Source of the DNA: Alopecurus myosuroides
Lineage: Eukaryota > Streptophyta > Magnoliopsida > Poales > Poaceae
Direction: 5' to 3'
DNA: 64,000 nucleotides
Assembly: GCA_028641055.1 (NCBI GenBank)
Contig: CM054060.1
Span: forward strand, 207,786,445-207,850,444
Within the stretch, counting starts at the first letter, position 1. The number at the start of each line of letters is the position of its first letter. Both the position numbers and the translations under genes were made by a program. Shown here in pieces: positions 10,423 through 19,190 of the stretch. Below the pieces are notes generated by a model. The model was not told where the DNA came from. It searched no databases and saw only the letters and a program-made list of their open reading frames with translations.

Positions 10423-10899
10423 TGATGGGGGGATGATAACCCGGTAGGCCAAACTCCAAGGAGTAACCCGGCCCAAAGGACGCTGTGCAGGATCCGGCTA
10501 AGGATAAGGAAACCGTGAAGGCCCAAGCTTGTAGGCCCAGTAACCCGGATTGTGGGTTACTGTAAAGGAAAGTTAGGGTTTGTGCGCTGTGTCCGGGTAG
10601 GATCCAAGATGCACCTTGGAGAATAAGCCGGGGGTACGGGTGCTTTATAAACCGACCCCCAGGTCTAGTTTAGGCAGAGATCTAAGAACCCTAGCAATAT
10701 CGCTTGATATCGAGCATCCAGTGTAATCCCAGAGTTGAGTTATTGTATCAAGATCGGAGACTCGGCGACTTTGATTGCCGGCTACCAGATTGAATTGCAT
10801 CATGTTTTCCTCTAAGCTAAACCCTCTCCCAAACGCGTGTGTCGTCTTGCCCCAAGATCAGTTACCCCCGGTAACATCTGCCGTGATTATCCCACGACA
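10423..10899 (+). repeat. 3' LTR of element B (477 bp)
   Basis: Begins TGATGGGG after the polypurine tract and ends CCACGACA. TATA box GCTTTATAAACC near 10642-10652. Its last 97 bp start at an ATG (10803) and encode a peptide colinear with the LTR-encoded start of element A's frame (KLNPLPNACV versus ELNPLPNACV). Confidence 0.87.
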
Positions 10900-12142
10900 A
10901 TTTTGCTATTCTTCCGGATGCCATAGGGTTGTTCATGATTGTATCGAGTGAGGCATCATTAACCACTGTGATGGCGTGTTCCTGAAAGTAGTGCTTGATT
11001 TTTCGAGCCGTAAGAACAACTCCATATGCGAGCTTCTGGTAGTGAGGATATCGTTGCTTGCATGGCGAGAGCACTTCACGGATGTAATAAATCGGTCGTT
11101 GGACTCCATATGCCTTGCCCTCCTCAGGTCGTTCGACTATGATTGCAGTGCTGATGACCTGGTTTGTTGCGGCTAGGTATAGGTAAAGTGGCTCCCTCTC
11201 TTATGGTGTTGCGAGGACGCGTCTGCTTTGCAACGATCGTTTCAAGTCTGCGAACGCTTGTTTAGCTTCTGGGGTCCACTCGAATTTATCCGTCTTTTTC
11301 AACAGCTTGTAGAAAGGCAATGCTTGCTCTCCCAATCGCGCGATAAACCTCCTCAAGGCAGCTAGTCGCCCTGCGAGCTGCTGGACTCCGCGTAGATTGG
11401 TTGGCTCCTTCATTGTCAAGATTGCTTCTATTTTCTCTGGGTTGGCTTCGATGCCTCTGGCGGATACCAGGTACCCGAGAAGTTTTCCTGCTGGAACGCC
11501 GAAGACGCATTTTGTTGGATTGATCTTGATCCTGTATGCGTTGAGGGCGTCGAACGTTTCTCTAATGTCCTCGAGGAGTGTGTCCTCTACCCGAGTCTTG
11601 ATGACGATGTCGTCAACGTACACTTGTACGTTCTTGCCAATGAGCTTGGCGAGGCATTTTTGCATGCATCGCTGATATGTTGCGCCTGCGTTCTTGAGCC
11701 CGAAGGGCATTGTCGTGTAGCAGTATACACCGTGTGGCGTGATGAATGTTGTTTTCTCTTCGTCTTCCTGTTTCATCCGGATCTGATTATATCCCGAATA
11801 GGCGTCCAGGAAGGAGAGGCGTTGACAACCTGCCGTAGAGTCTACGATCTGGTCGATTCGCGGGAGGGGAAAGTTATCCTTGGGGCAGTGCTTATTTAAC
11901 GACGTGTAGTCGATGCACACCCGAAGGATGTCGGTGTTCTTTTTGGGGACCAGCACTGGGTTTGCTAACCAAGAGGATATCTTGATCTCCCTGATGAATT
12001 TTGCGGCTAGCAATCTGTTTACTTCTTCTCCAAGCGCCTTCTGCTTGGGTTCTGAGAACCGTCGAGTGGTCTGCTTGATGGGTTTTGCATCCTTGAAGAC
12101 TTCGAGTGAGTGCTCGGCGAACTCCCTGGGTATTCCCGGCAT
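10900..12142 (-). pseudogene. pol: RT and partial RNase H of element D
   Basis: The frame from 12142 reads the start of RT (MPGIPREFAEHSL), the palm motifs FLDAYSGYNQ and YVDDIVIKTR, and the connection domain. After a stop at 11201 it continues in the same frame to the RNase H entry (SPCKQRYPHYQKLAYGVV, ASGRIAK). At 10900 it breaks off within the GRIAK(W) motif, where the LTR of element B begins. Element A has GRIAKWAIEMGDY at this spot, so the cut is exact. Confidence 0.88.
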
Positions 12143-12205
12143 ATCTGAGGGCTGCCAGGCAAAAATTTCCCAGTACTCACGGAGGAGTTCGACGAGCGCG
12201 CTTTC

Positions 12206-12997
12206 CTATGCTTGCGAGAGGGTAGTTGAGACCATCGCTGTCTTCGCAGAATCTGTCGGGTGCACCTGATGTTTTCGGGTGTCGCTGCTGGCGCTGAACT
12301 CCAATTCAGGCGCGTTTTTCTTTGTGAGGGGCATCATAGAGTGATCCGTGGTTTTTGCCAGCTCTTGCAATTTTTCTTGCATCCCGAAAGATTTTGCGAT
12401 CTCGTTGAATTCAATGTCGCGTTTGTTGGATTTCTGAAAATCTCCGTCGATGGTGATAACGCCGTATTCTCCAGGTAACTTGAGCTTCAGGTACGCGTAG
12501 TGTGGTACTGCCATGAATTTGGCAAACGCTGTTCGACCAAGGATGGCGTGGTACTGTGAAGGCCAGTCGACGACTTCGAAGTCAAGGAATTCTCTTCTGT
12601 AGTTGCTTTGATTGCCCAACACAACTTCTAGGTTAATTGTTCCGAGTGGTAGGATTGCCTTTCCCGGAACTATCCCGTGGACGGATGTTTCTGATTCCGC
12701 AAGGCCATCCAGGTTCTTGTTCATCCGACGGAGTGTGTCCGCGTAGATAATGTTGATGCCACTGCCCCCGTCCATGAATACGCGGGCTAAATCATAGTTG
12801 CCAATCTGTGCTTGGATTACGAGGGCGGTGTGTCCTGGTCGATAGAGTCGTGGTGGGTGGTCTTTCATTGAGAATGTGATCGGTTGATCCGCCATCTTCA
12901 GGTATTCGGGCTTTGTTGGCGGAGTCTGCACAGCCATGCATAACTGCCTCGTGTTAGTCTTTTGAGCTATGCGGGATGGACATACCTTCTGGATCAT
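12206..12997 (-). pseudogene. pol: Retropepsin-type protease region of element D
   Basis: Encodes VFMDGGSGINIIYADTLRRM, the Tat-type aspartic protease active-site region (Asp-Gly-Gly), followed by HGIVPG and a GRTAFAKFM motif that is shared with elements A and C. It is in the same frame as gag (upstream) and RT (downstream) but is separated from both by stop codons. Confidence 0.83.
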
Positions 12998-13003
12998 TGC
13001 TAG

Positions 13004-15544
13004 TTATCCTGCCGGATTCGGGTACGCATTGGCTCCGGAGTTTTGTGCAGGTGGCGCTGGCAGTGCAGCTAACGCCATGTTTGGATTTGCTGGTGGAGGT
13101 AGGGGTTGTGGTGGCTGGAACCCTTGGTGGCCTCCTCCTGAAAGTGGCGGGTAATTTGGAGTAGCTGCTAATCTTCTTTTCTTCGAGAAAGCCTCATGAA
13201 TGTCATGGAACTTCCGACAATCCTTGAGGAGGTGCGTTGCCTTGGTTTTGCCTGTACGCTTATCTGTAAACAGATGTAGCGAGCAGTAAGCATCAAGGTC
13301 CTCCTCGGGACTTTTTTCTTCAACCTTTGGTTTCCATTCGCGATTTCCACGTCGTTCGGTGTCGCGACTTCGCGTGAATTCCGCTGCTACCATTTCCTCT
13401 CGATCCTCGTGATCATAGTAATTCCTTCTCTTTCTTCGGCCATGGCGATCTTCCTCGGGTGCGGGTGATGATGCTCTCTCAATGCGTACTGCGTCTTCTC
13501 CGTTAGCCCATTTGTCGGCTATGTTCATCAGCTCCCCAATAGTTTTGGGTGCGGCTCTGCCTAGCTCCTCTCTGAAAGCAGTTCTTCGGGCGCCTTTTGT
13601 GAAGGCTTCAATCGCTACTTCTTCCGAGATGGTTCCCGCGGTGTTCGTGAGCGTGGTCCATCGCTGGATGTACTCGCGGGTGGATTCGCCGCTTTTCTGC
13701 TTGCAGGCTCGTAGTTCTTCGATGGTGGCCGGCCTCTTGTAAGTCGACTTGATGTTTTTGCAGAAGTCACGGTGCAGGTCGTCCCACGATGCGTAACAAG
13801 ATCTTGGCCTCCTTTCCAGCCAGCTACGGGCTGCGCCGGTGAGATGTAGATTGAGGTATTGCATAGCCGTGTTGTTGTTCCCACGCTGGCATTTTACTGC
13901 CGTGAGGTAATCGTTTAGCCACTGAGAAGGCTCGAGTGAGCCGTCGTACTTTGTCACTTCTGTGCTGAGCTGGGTAGAGGTGCTTCGCGGATGCTGCGGA
14001 CAAAACAGAGAGCTCCGCAAGTTTCGTCATCCGAAGAACCGGACGAAGAGCGTTCGCGATATCGCGATGCCCTTGCCTTCTCCACCTTATTTTGTGCGAT
14101 GTCCGATCGCGCGTCGTATCCTGGTTGGTCGCGGTCGGTGTCCTTCCTCGGTTCCTTGCTTCGTTTTCGCGAGCGGCTGCTGTGGTGTCTCGAGCTTTTG
14201 TCTTGGGCTGCCCTCGCTGATGCTTCGACTGTCGTTGCGACGTCGAGCTTCTTTTCCTCGACCACGACGTGGTGATTTGTCCCTTCTTGACGAAGAGCTT
14301 CTACGCCTGCGGGACGTCTCTCTTTCTTTCTCCTGTTTTTCCTTCTCCAGCTGCTCTGCGGCTTTCTTGCGGTCGTAGGAAGCGAGCCTTGCGGCTGCCA
14401 GTCCTAGCCACTTGCGCACTTGTTTATACTGCTCCGCCCGAGGGTCGCTTTCCGTCGGCTAGTTCATCTGCATGTAAGTTGTTGCGGCCAGGACCGCGGC
14501 GGCAGGAGTTTGTGGGTAGACATTCCCGTCATCATCGACTCGCATGAGGGAGGGCGTGACCGACCTGCTAGTCCCGCCCAAGGACTCGATATCCCTGGAT
14601 GTTGACGCGTATCCCTTCCTCGTGGGTCGAGTACCGACCGAGGGTGCTAGGGACAGCTCAGCTCGTCGCTGACTTGATTCATCCGCCGCTCTTCTTCGAC
14701 GGGCCAGATCTATCCGAGCATCCTTGATAGTTGCGGCTGCTCTCACCAGATGATAGTGGTAAGCGACCATAACTTCGTGTGGCGCTTCCGCTGCGGGTTG
14801 TTTGCTCGTTCGCATAGCCTCCTTGGCTCGATCCCAAGTTTCCCGCGAGACGCCGATTATGGCACGTTCTGCTGCGCTATGTTCTGTCTCCGGGGGTTGC
14901 TCCGATCTTGCCATGCAGACTTGAGCCAGTCGTGGCCCGTGCGTCCTAGGCGTAGATCGGAAGGCTCTTTGGAGTCGAGAAGGTTCCTCTGTTGAGAGGG
15001 TATGGTAGTCGTTTGTATTGAAGCGGACGGACTCGCCGCTTTTCTCCAGATGAAGGCGCGAGTCGACGGCTCCTGATTCAGATCCTGATTCTTTCGGGAA
15101 GTGGAGGATTCCATCCCTATTGGTCACGAACTTCAGCCCCCCCCCCCACGTCAGGGTGACTCTCCTCTCCAGATCGTGGAATACCGGGCGCGTTTCCGGC
15201 GAGTGAGGGGTGACCACGACAGATCCGATCCGTATAGGATTGTTTGGAGCCGTAGTCAAGGGTTTCCAACGAGAGTTGGTTGTCGCTGAAGCCGAAGATG
15301 CCGGTGATCCAGCGCCCGCCATTCCCACAGACGGCGCCAATTGTCGAATCTGTCGTTCAACAATTCCCTCAGGTGAACCCATAGGGTTTCGAATAGGAGA
15401 ACCCATGAGCGCTGGTGGCGATCGTCGGCTAAACAGGGGGCAAGATTTACCCAGGTTCGGGGCCCTCGTAGAGGTAAAACCCTTACTCCTGCCTCTGTCG
15501 ATCTTTATTAATCGAGTAGATCGGTTACAATGATGGTGGCTCAA
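13004..15544 (-). pseudogene. gag: Gag of element D, with frameshifts and stops
   Basis: The N-terminal part (14459-15544) opens inside the LTR and passes through the primer-binding site as RQLAPSVG. It ends at a TAG near 14459. A basic Arg/Ser-rich middle part (14087-14419) follows in the same frame, then a frameshifted piece (13954-14265). The capsid-like retrotransposon Gag domain (13004-14020) contains WLNDYLTAVKCQRGNN, ARSWLERRP and YIQRWTTLTN. Near the end there is a Cys/His-containing stretch (DAYCSLHLFTD, HLLKDCRKF) in place of a standard CCHC knuckle. At least one nonsense and two frameshift changes make it non-functional. Confidence 0.82.
15322..15340 (-). other. Primer-binding site of element D
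   Basis: On the minus strand TTGGCGCCGTCTGTGGGAA, one base inside the LTR end. It differs from the sites of A and C after the common TTGGCGCC core, so D belongs to another Tat family. Confidence 0.75.
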
Positions 15545-15834
15545 GTCGAGATTACGATCTCGAGCTCAAGGCTTTGGTGTTGCGGTGTTGCTTGGTCCTC
15601 TACCAGTGGCTCTCCTGGCCTTATATAGGTGGCCAGGTCTCAAACCCTACCCGGAGAGGACTCGAATTCTCGCCCTATGTCGATTACAGGTTTCCTAACT
15701 TAGCCCGCAAGGTATTGCGGGTGGGCTTCACATGGGCCTTTCGGCGCTCCAAGGGCTCCTCCTCTTAGGCCTTAACCTTGGGCCGGAGATGGGGGTGTCC
15801 TTTCCCGCAGGGTCTAATATCCATTCCTTCGTCA
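15342..15834 (-). repeat. 5' LTR of element D (about 493 bp)
   Basis: Minus-strand LTR starting TGACGAAGG at 15834 and ending GATTCGACA at 15342. The inner border is fixed by the primer-binding site; the outer border is inferred from TG..CA ends and the change to unrelated coding sequence. A TATA-like CCTATATAAGG (minus strand) lies near 15622-15632. Confidence 0.72.
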
Positions 15835-15835
15835 C

Positions 15836-17087
15836 GTACCCTTCAAAATAAATGTCAGAAGAAGAAATTACCAGAAATAACATTTCCGACCACTGACGAA
15901 GAATTTCAAAACTGGCAAAAGTATGTGACCCATGGGCGCAAATTGAAAAGGTTGAGTAAGAAAGAACAAAAGGAACAACAGTAAGTACTATCTCGAAGAG
16001 TTTGCGATAACACGATCATCGTCTATGAGCTATATAACATAAGTTTAGTATTTTTTCAATCATATTGCAGGCCCATTTTCATCCAGATTGGCCGTACATA
16101 TTGCACGTAAAAACCTTTCTTAGAATATCTGAGATCACGACAATTCTTAAACTCTGAAGTGGTGGGTGGGTGGTTAGAGGATTTCAATAAAATTGCAAAA
16201 TAATTAGACGAGAAGAAATATGCTTTCTCTTGCTCCCTGACTGTAAGTATAAACACCATTTGGTGACACATTCAAATCAGGAAGTATAAAACGTTAATAT
16301 GTAAAATTCCCATACCAAGAAAAGCTTATTGCTGATCCTTCAAGTTTCAAAGCAAAAGATCACATCAAAGAGCTGAAGGCCCTAAACAAGGAGTACAAAC
16401 TTGCAAATGACGATCTTGTAAGTTTTAAATTTAACAAAACTTGTTGTGCCGATGCTTTTATTGGCATGTTACGTTTGTACCATGTAGCTATATTTTCCAA
16501 TAGTTCAAAAGGAACACTGGATCGTATGTTGCTTGAACTTGCCTCACAACCAGTTCCATGTTTTTGACTCGATGATGAAAGACGAAAACACTAGCGTGTT
16601 GGAAGATTCAGCAAATAATCTGGTTAGTTGCTAACAAAAACTTATTATAATTTTTTTTCTCGCAAGTGGACAAGTTGATTGTACTAATAGGACACAAATA
16701 TTTTTTAATCAGCTGAAAAACTTCATCACACTAGTCAATGATTCAAAAATATACAAGATGGACTGTGAAAAGTTCACGCGTTACACTCCGGAGCATCCAA
16801 GCCAGACAACAAAGTAAGTTTCTTTTTAACTATAAATTTTATATAACAGTTTGCATGTAATAATATTACTGAAATATCTTTGATAATTTTACAGCCAAGA
16901 TTGCCGATACTTCTGCATGTTATTTATGGACAATTTCAATGGCAAGAAGATGAACAATTTCAGCACAGATATGTATACTTTCCGTCTCAAGGAAACTGCA
17001 AGGCTAGTAAAGAATAGAGAAAACAAAACAGCGGATCTTGAGAAAATAATGGACAACTATCTAAGGTTACGTGAGAAGCGATTTTAA
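15836..17087 (+). pseudogene. Ulp1-like (C48) cysteine protease gene, C-terminal part, spliced
   Basis: I read exons at about 15836-15980, about 16143-16249, 16320-16417, about 16504-16622, 16713-16812 and 16894-17087, with GT..AG introns. The last four exons join into one open frame ending in TAA at 17085-17087. Catalytic landmarks of the SUMO-protease fold are visible: His in EHWIVCCLNL, Asp in FHVFDSM, and Gln and Cys in TNQDCRYFCMLF. An upstream exon has an in-frame TAA at 16201-16203 (KIAK-stop-LDEKK), and the 5' part is cut off by element D. Ulp1-like domains in grasses occur both in host genes and in Mutator-like and CACTA transposons that have captured them, and the repeat-rich surroundings favour a transposon-carried copy. 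No 9 bp target duplication or paired terminal repeats were found, so that remains inference. Confidence 0.7.
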
Positions 17088-17520
17088 TTAAGAGAATGCT
17101 TTTGCAAACTTATGTTTGTATATTTGTTGTCTTATGTTGAACTTCCTATCGTATGTTGAGAAGAGATATGTTGAACTTCCTGTCATATGGTAAACGAACT
17201 CCAGTACTACTCTACGGATCATAGTCTGTACTTTTAATACTACTTTGTTTGAAAACTTATGCTTCTACTTTCTTTGAAATTCATGTTGTTTGTGTAAATT
17301 AAGTCTAGTATTACTCAATCGTTCATTAAAATACTCGCATGATATATATTCTAATTATTGTGGTTTGTACTTCAAATAGATCATCCTCTGTACTTCTAAT
17401 GCTAACAATGCGTACTTCCACATGTTCTCATAAACTATACTTCTCATGTTAATAGTTTGTACTCCTCAAGCTAACAGTATGTACATCTAGTCATACTAGT
17501 AGTCTATACTTCTTTGAACA

Positions 17521-17744
17521 CCAAGAATCAACACGGGTTTACGCCTAAGAGCATGTATACTCATGTGAAACACGGGTGTACGACTTCAGAAATAGCGTGT
17601 GTATGTGTACTTTCACTAGCAACTTTGTACATCCATAATCAACACGGATGTACGCCCAAGAGGATGTACGCTAGTGTGAACAGCTGGTGTACGCCCAGGC
17701 TATCAGAAACAGTGTTTGTATGTATACTTTCACTAGCAAGTTTT
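17521..17744. repeat. Imperfect tandem duplication, unit about 110 bp
   Basis: Unit 1 (17521-17628) and unit 2 (17631-17744) share AATCAACACGG, TTACGCC/TGTACGCC, ATGT(A/G)TAC and ACTTTCACTAGCAA in the same order with moderate divergence. No coding sense is apparent. Confidence 0.7.
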
Positions 17745-17805
17745 TTATACTCTGACATACAACATGCATGTACTTTTTAGATGAAGCGTCCTAGACGCTT
17801 TTTCC

Positions 17806-17974
17806 GAGGCGAAGCCGAGCGGTAGTACGAGACAACGCCGAGCCGTAGCACGCACTACGACCAATGCACGCTTCGACATATGCGCACAACGACCTATGTA
17901 CCCCCTTCAAGATATTTATAAATGGTTATCGAGGCGAAGCCGAGCTGTCAAAAAATAGCGAGGCGAAGCCGAGC
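17806..17974. repeat. Dispersed short repeat GAGGCGAAGCCGAGC
   Basis: Copies at 17806-17820, 17931-17945 and 17960-17974, with a shortened form near 17825-17840. Hairpins lie around them: AAGCGTC/GACGCTT near 17784 and TGCGCC/GGCGCA near 17978. Clusters of short motifs with hairpins are common near the ends of class II transposons. Confidence 0.65.
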
Positions 17975-18611
17975 CGTTGTGCGCCGTAGGCGCATTTGTT
18001 CTGTTGTTTGTGTTGTAGCCTTCAAAAAATAACGAGCCTTATAAATAAATTCATATTATGACTTAATTATTTTTATTTTGTAATTTTAAAATTGTATTTC
18101 GTATTTGAAAGTTTCTACCTCCCTCCCGTTACTTCCCCTGAAAAGTCCCTGCCCGAAAATGACAAAAAAAAAGGGGGAAGGGAAAACGACGGGAAATGGA
18201 AAGGGAAAATGGCGGGAATCTCGCTTTGAATTTTTTTGAAAAAACTATGCGTGCGCGCGCGTGACAAAGGGAAAAACTGAAAAAGGGGAAAACCACCCGC
18301 TAGCGGGTTCGCGGGTGCGTCGGCAGGTACCGACAAAGGGAAAATACCCACGAGCCTGAAAAATGGTTCGCTGCGGGGTGCCCTCCGCGCGCGACACTTA
18401 TATGCGCAGGGCTCCTTGCTAGCCCTTTTTCCCTTCTGAGAGGCCACCCTTTTCCTAGTCGCACCCCTAGTTTTCGCGTCAGTTTTTTTAGGAGTCCAAT
18501 AAAATAAGTAGATGTAGCCATATATGTATTAACTGCTTTCACCATTTTCGGTCAACATTGCGTACGTCTTAAAAATTTGTAACAAATTCGCAAACATTTT
18601 GTTGAGAAAGC

Positions 18612-18616
18612 ATATG
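18612..18616. repeat. Target site duplication of element C, left copy (ATATG)
   Basis: ATATG directly before the 5' LTR, matched exactly by ATATG at 28493-28497 directly after the 3' LTR. A 5 bp duplication is what a Gypsy integrase leaves. Confidence 0.92.
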
Positions 18617-19190
18617 TGTCGGATATATACTGAATAGGGGTATAGAAGATGGTAGACAAAAGAGCCGGACTACCAGGGTGGCCTACATGGTAATGGGCTT
18701 AGGTCCATTGGGCGGCCCAGTAGTCCGACGCGCAGAAGCCGGATTCTAGAAGAACCCGGGTCACGGCCCGCGTGATCTGGCTTGGAGGAGAAGACGGATT
18801 CCTTACTTTCCAAGTTACAAGTTAAACGTAGTCTTCTAGGTTTCTGGTTCTGTAAGCCCTAATCCGGCTATTATATAAAGCCGGACGGGAGATAGATTTC
18901 ATAAGTTCTTTTAGTTCCAAGGTTCTAGGTTCAAGCTCAAGCCTTACGCTACTCGCCGGGAAGTTCATCCTCGACGAGTAGCTGGATCTATTCCCTTACA
19001 TTGTAACCTTATTATACGGGCTTTAGTCCCACATAGTGAGAAGTGCAGGAGTAGGTACGCCGTACTGTCGCGACGTACCGAACCTGGGTAAAATCCCGTG
19101 TTCTGTATTACTACGCTATCCCGTTACCCCACGTCTCTACCGTAGTCTCATGGCACCCCAGTCTATGAAAACTACTACGATGTCTCGACA
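18617..19190 (+). repeat. 5' LTR of element C (574 bp)
   Basis: TGTCGGATAT ... TCTCGACA. TATA box near 18870-18884 (TATTATATAAAG). An ATG at 19036 within the LTR opens the long gag frame that crosses the primer-binding site. Confidence 0.95.

Larger units (their letters stand above)
7437..10899 (+). mobile_element. Element B: Tat-lineage Gypsy retrotransposon, 3' part only
   Basis: The remaining part of a plus-strand element: an antisense gene on the minus strand (about 7440-9239), its upstream region, a polypurine tract just before 10423 (TCTGGGGACTAC) and the 3' LTR (10423-10899). The left side ends abruptly at the LTR of element A, inside the antisense gene, so A interrupts B. The rest of B would be left of A, off-window. 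B in turn ends exactly inside the RNase H part of element D's pol, so B inserted into D. Confidence 0.82.
10900..15834 (-). mobile_element. Element D: decayed Tat-like Gypsy retrotransposon
   Basis: Minus-strand element with 5' LTR (15342-15834), primer-binding site (15322-15340), and gag, protease and RT in order from right to left. Everything beyond the start of RNase H is cut away by element B at 10900. Gag, protease and RT stand mainly in one frame but are interrupted by several stops and at least two frameshifts, so the copy is inactive. Its outer end at 15834 cuts the Ulp1-like gene at 15836. Confidence 0.83.
17088..18616. other. Repeat-rich noncoding stretch between Ulp1-like gene and element C
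   Basis: AT-rich 3' flank of the Ulp1-like gene with many short echoes of a GTACTTCTA-like motif, then the tandem repeat at 17521-17744 and the GAGGCGAAGCCGAGC repeats. A GC-rich block follows (about 18115-18480) with CGCGCGCG-type runs and short inverted repeats such as GGGAAAA/TTTTCCC. The GC-rich block could be a terminal or promoter region of the transposon that carries the Ulp1-like gene. I could not find a matching inverted copy. Confidence 0.4.

Noticed and set aside
18115..18447. 110-codon minus-strand frame
   Set aside because: Arg/Ser/Phe-rich reading of a GC- and poly-purine-rich block with no homologous pattern and overlapping alternatives.
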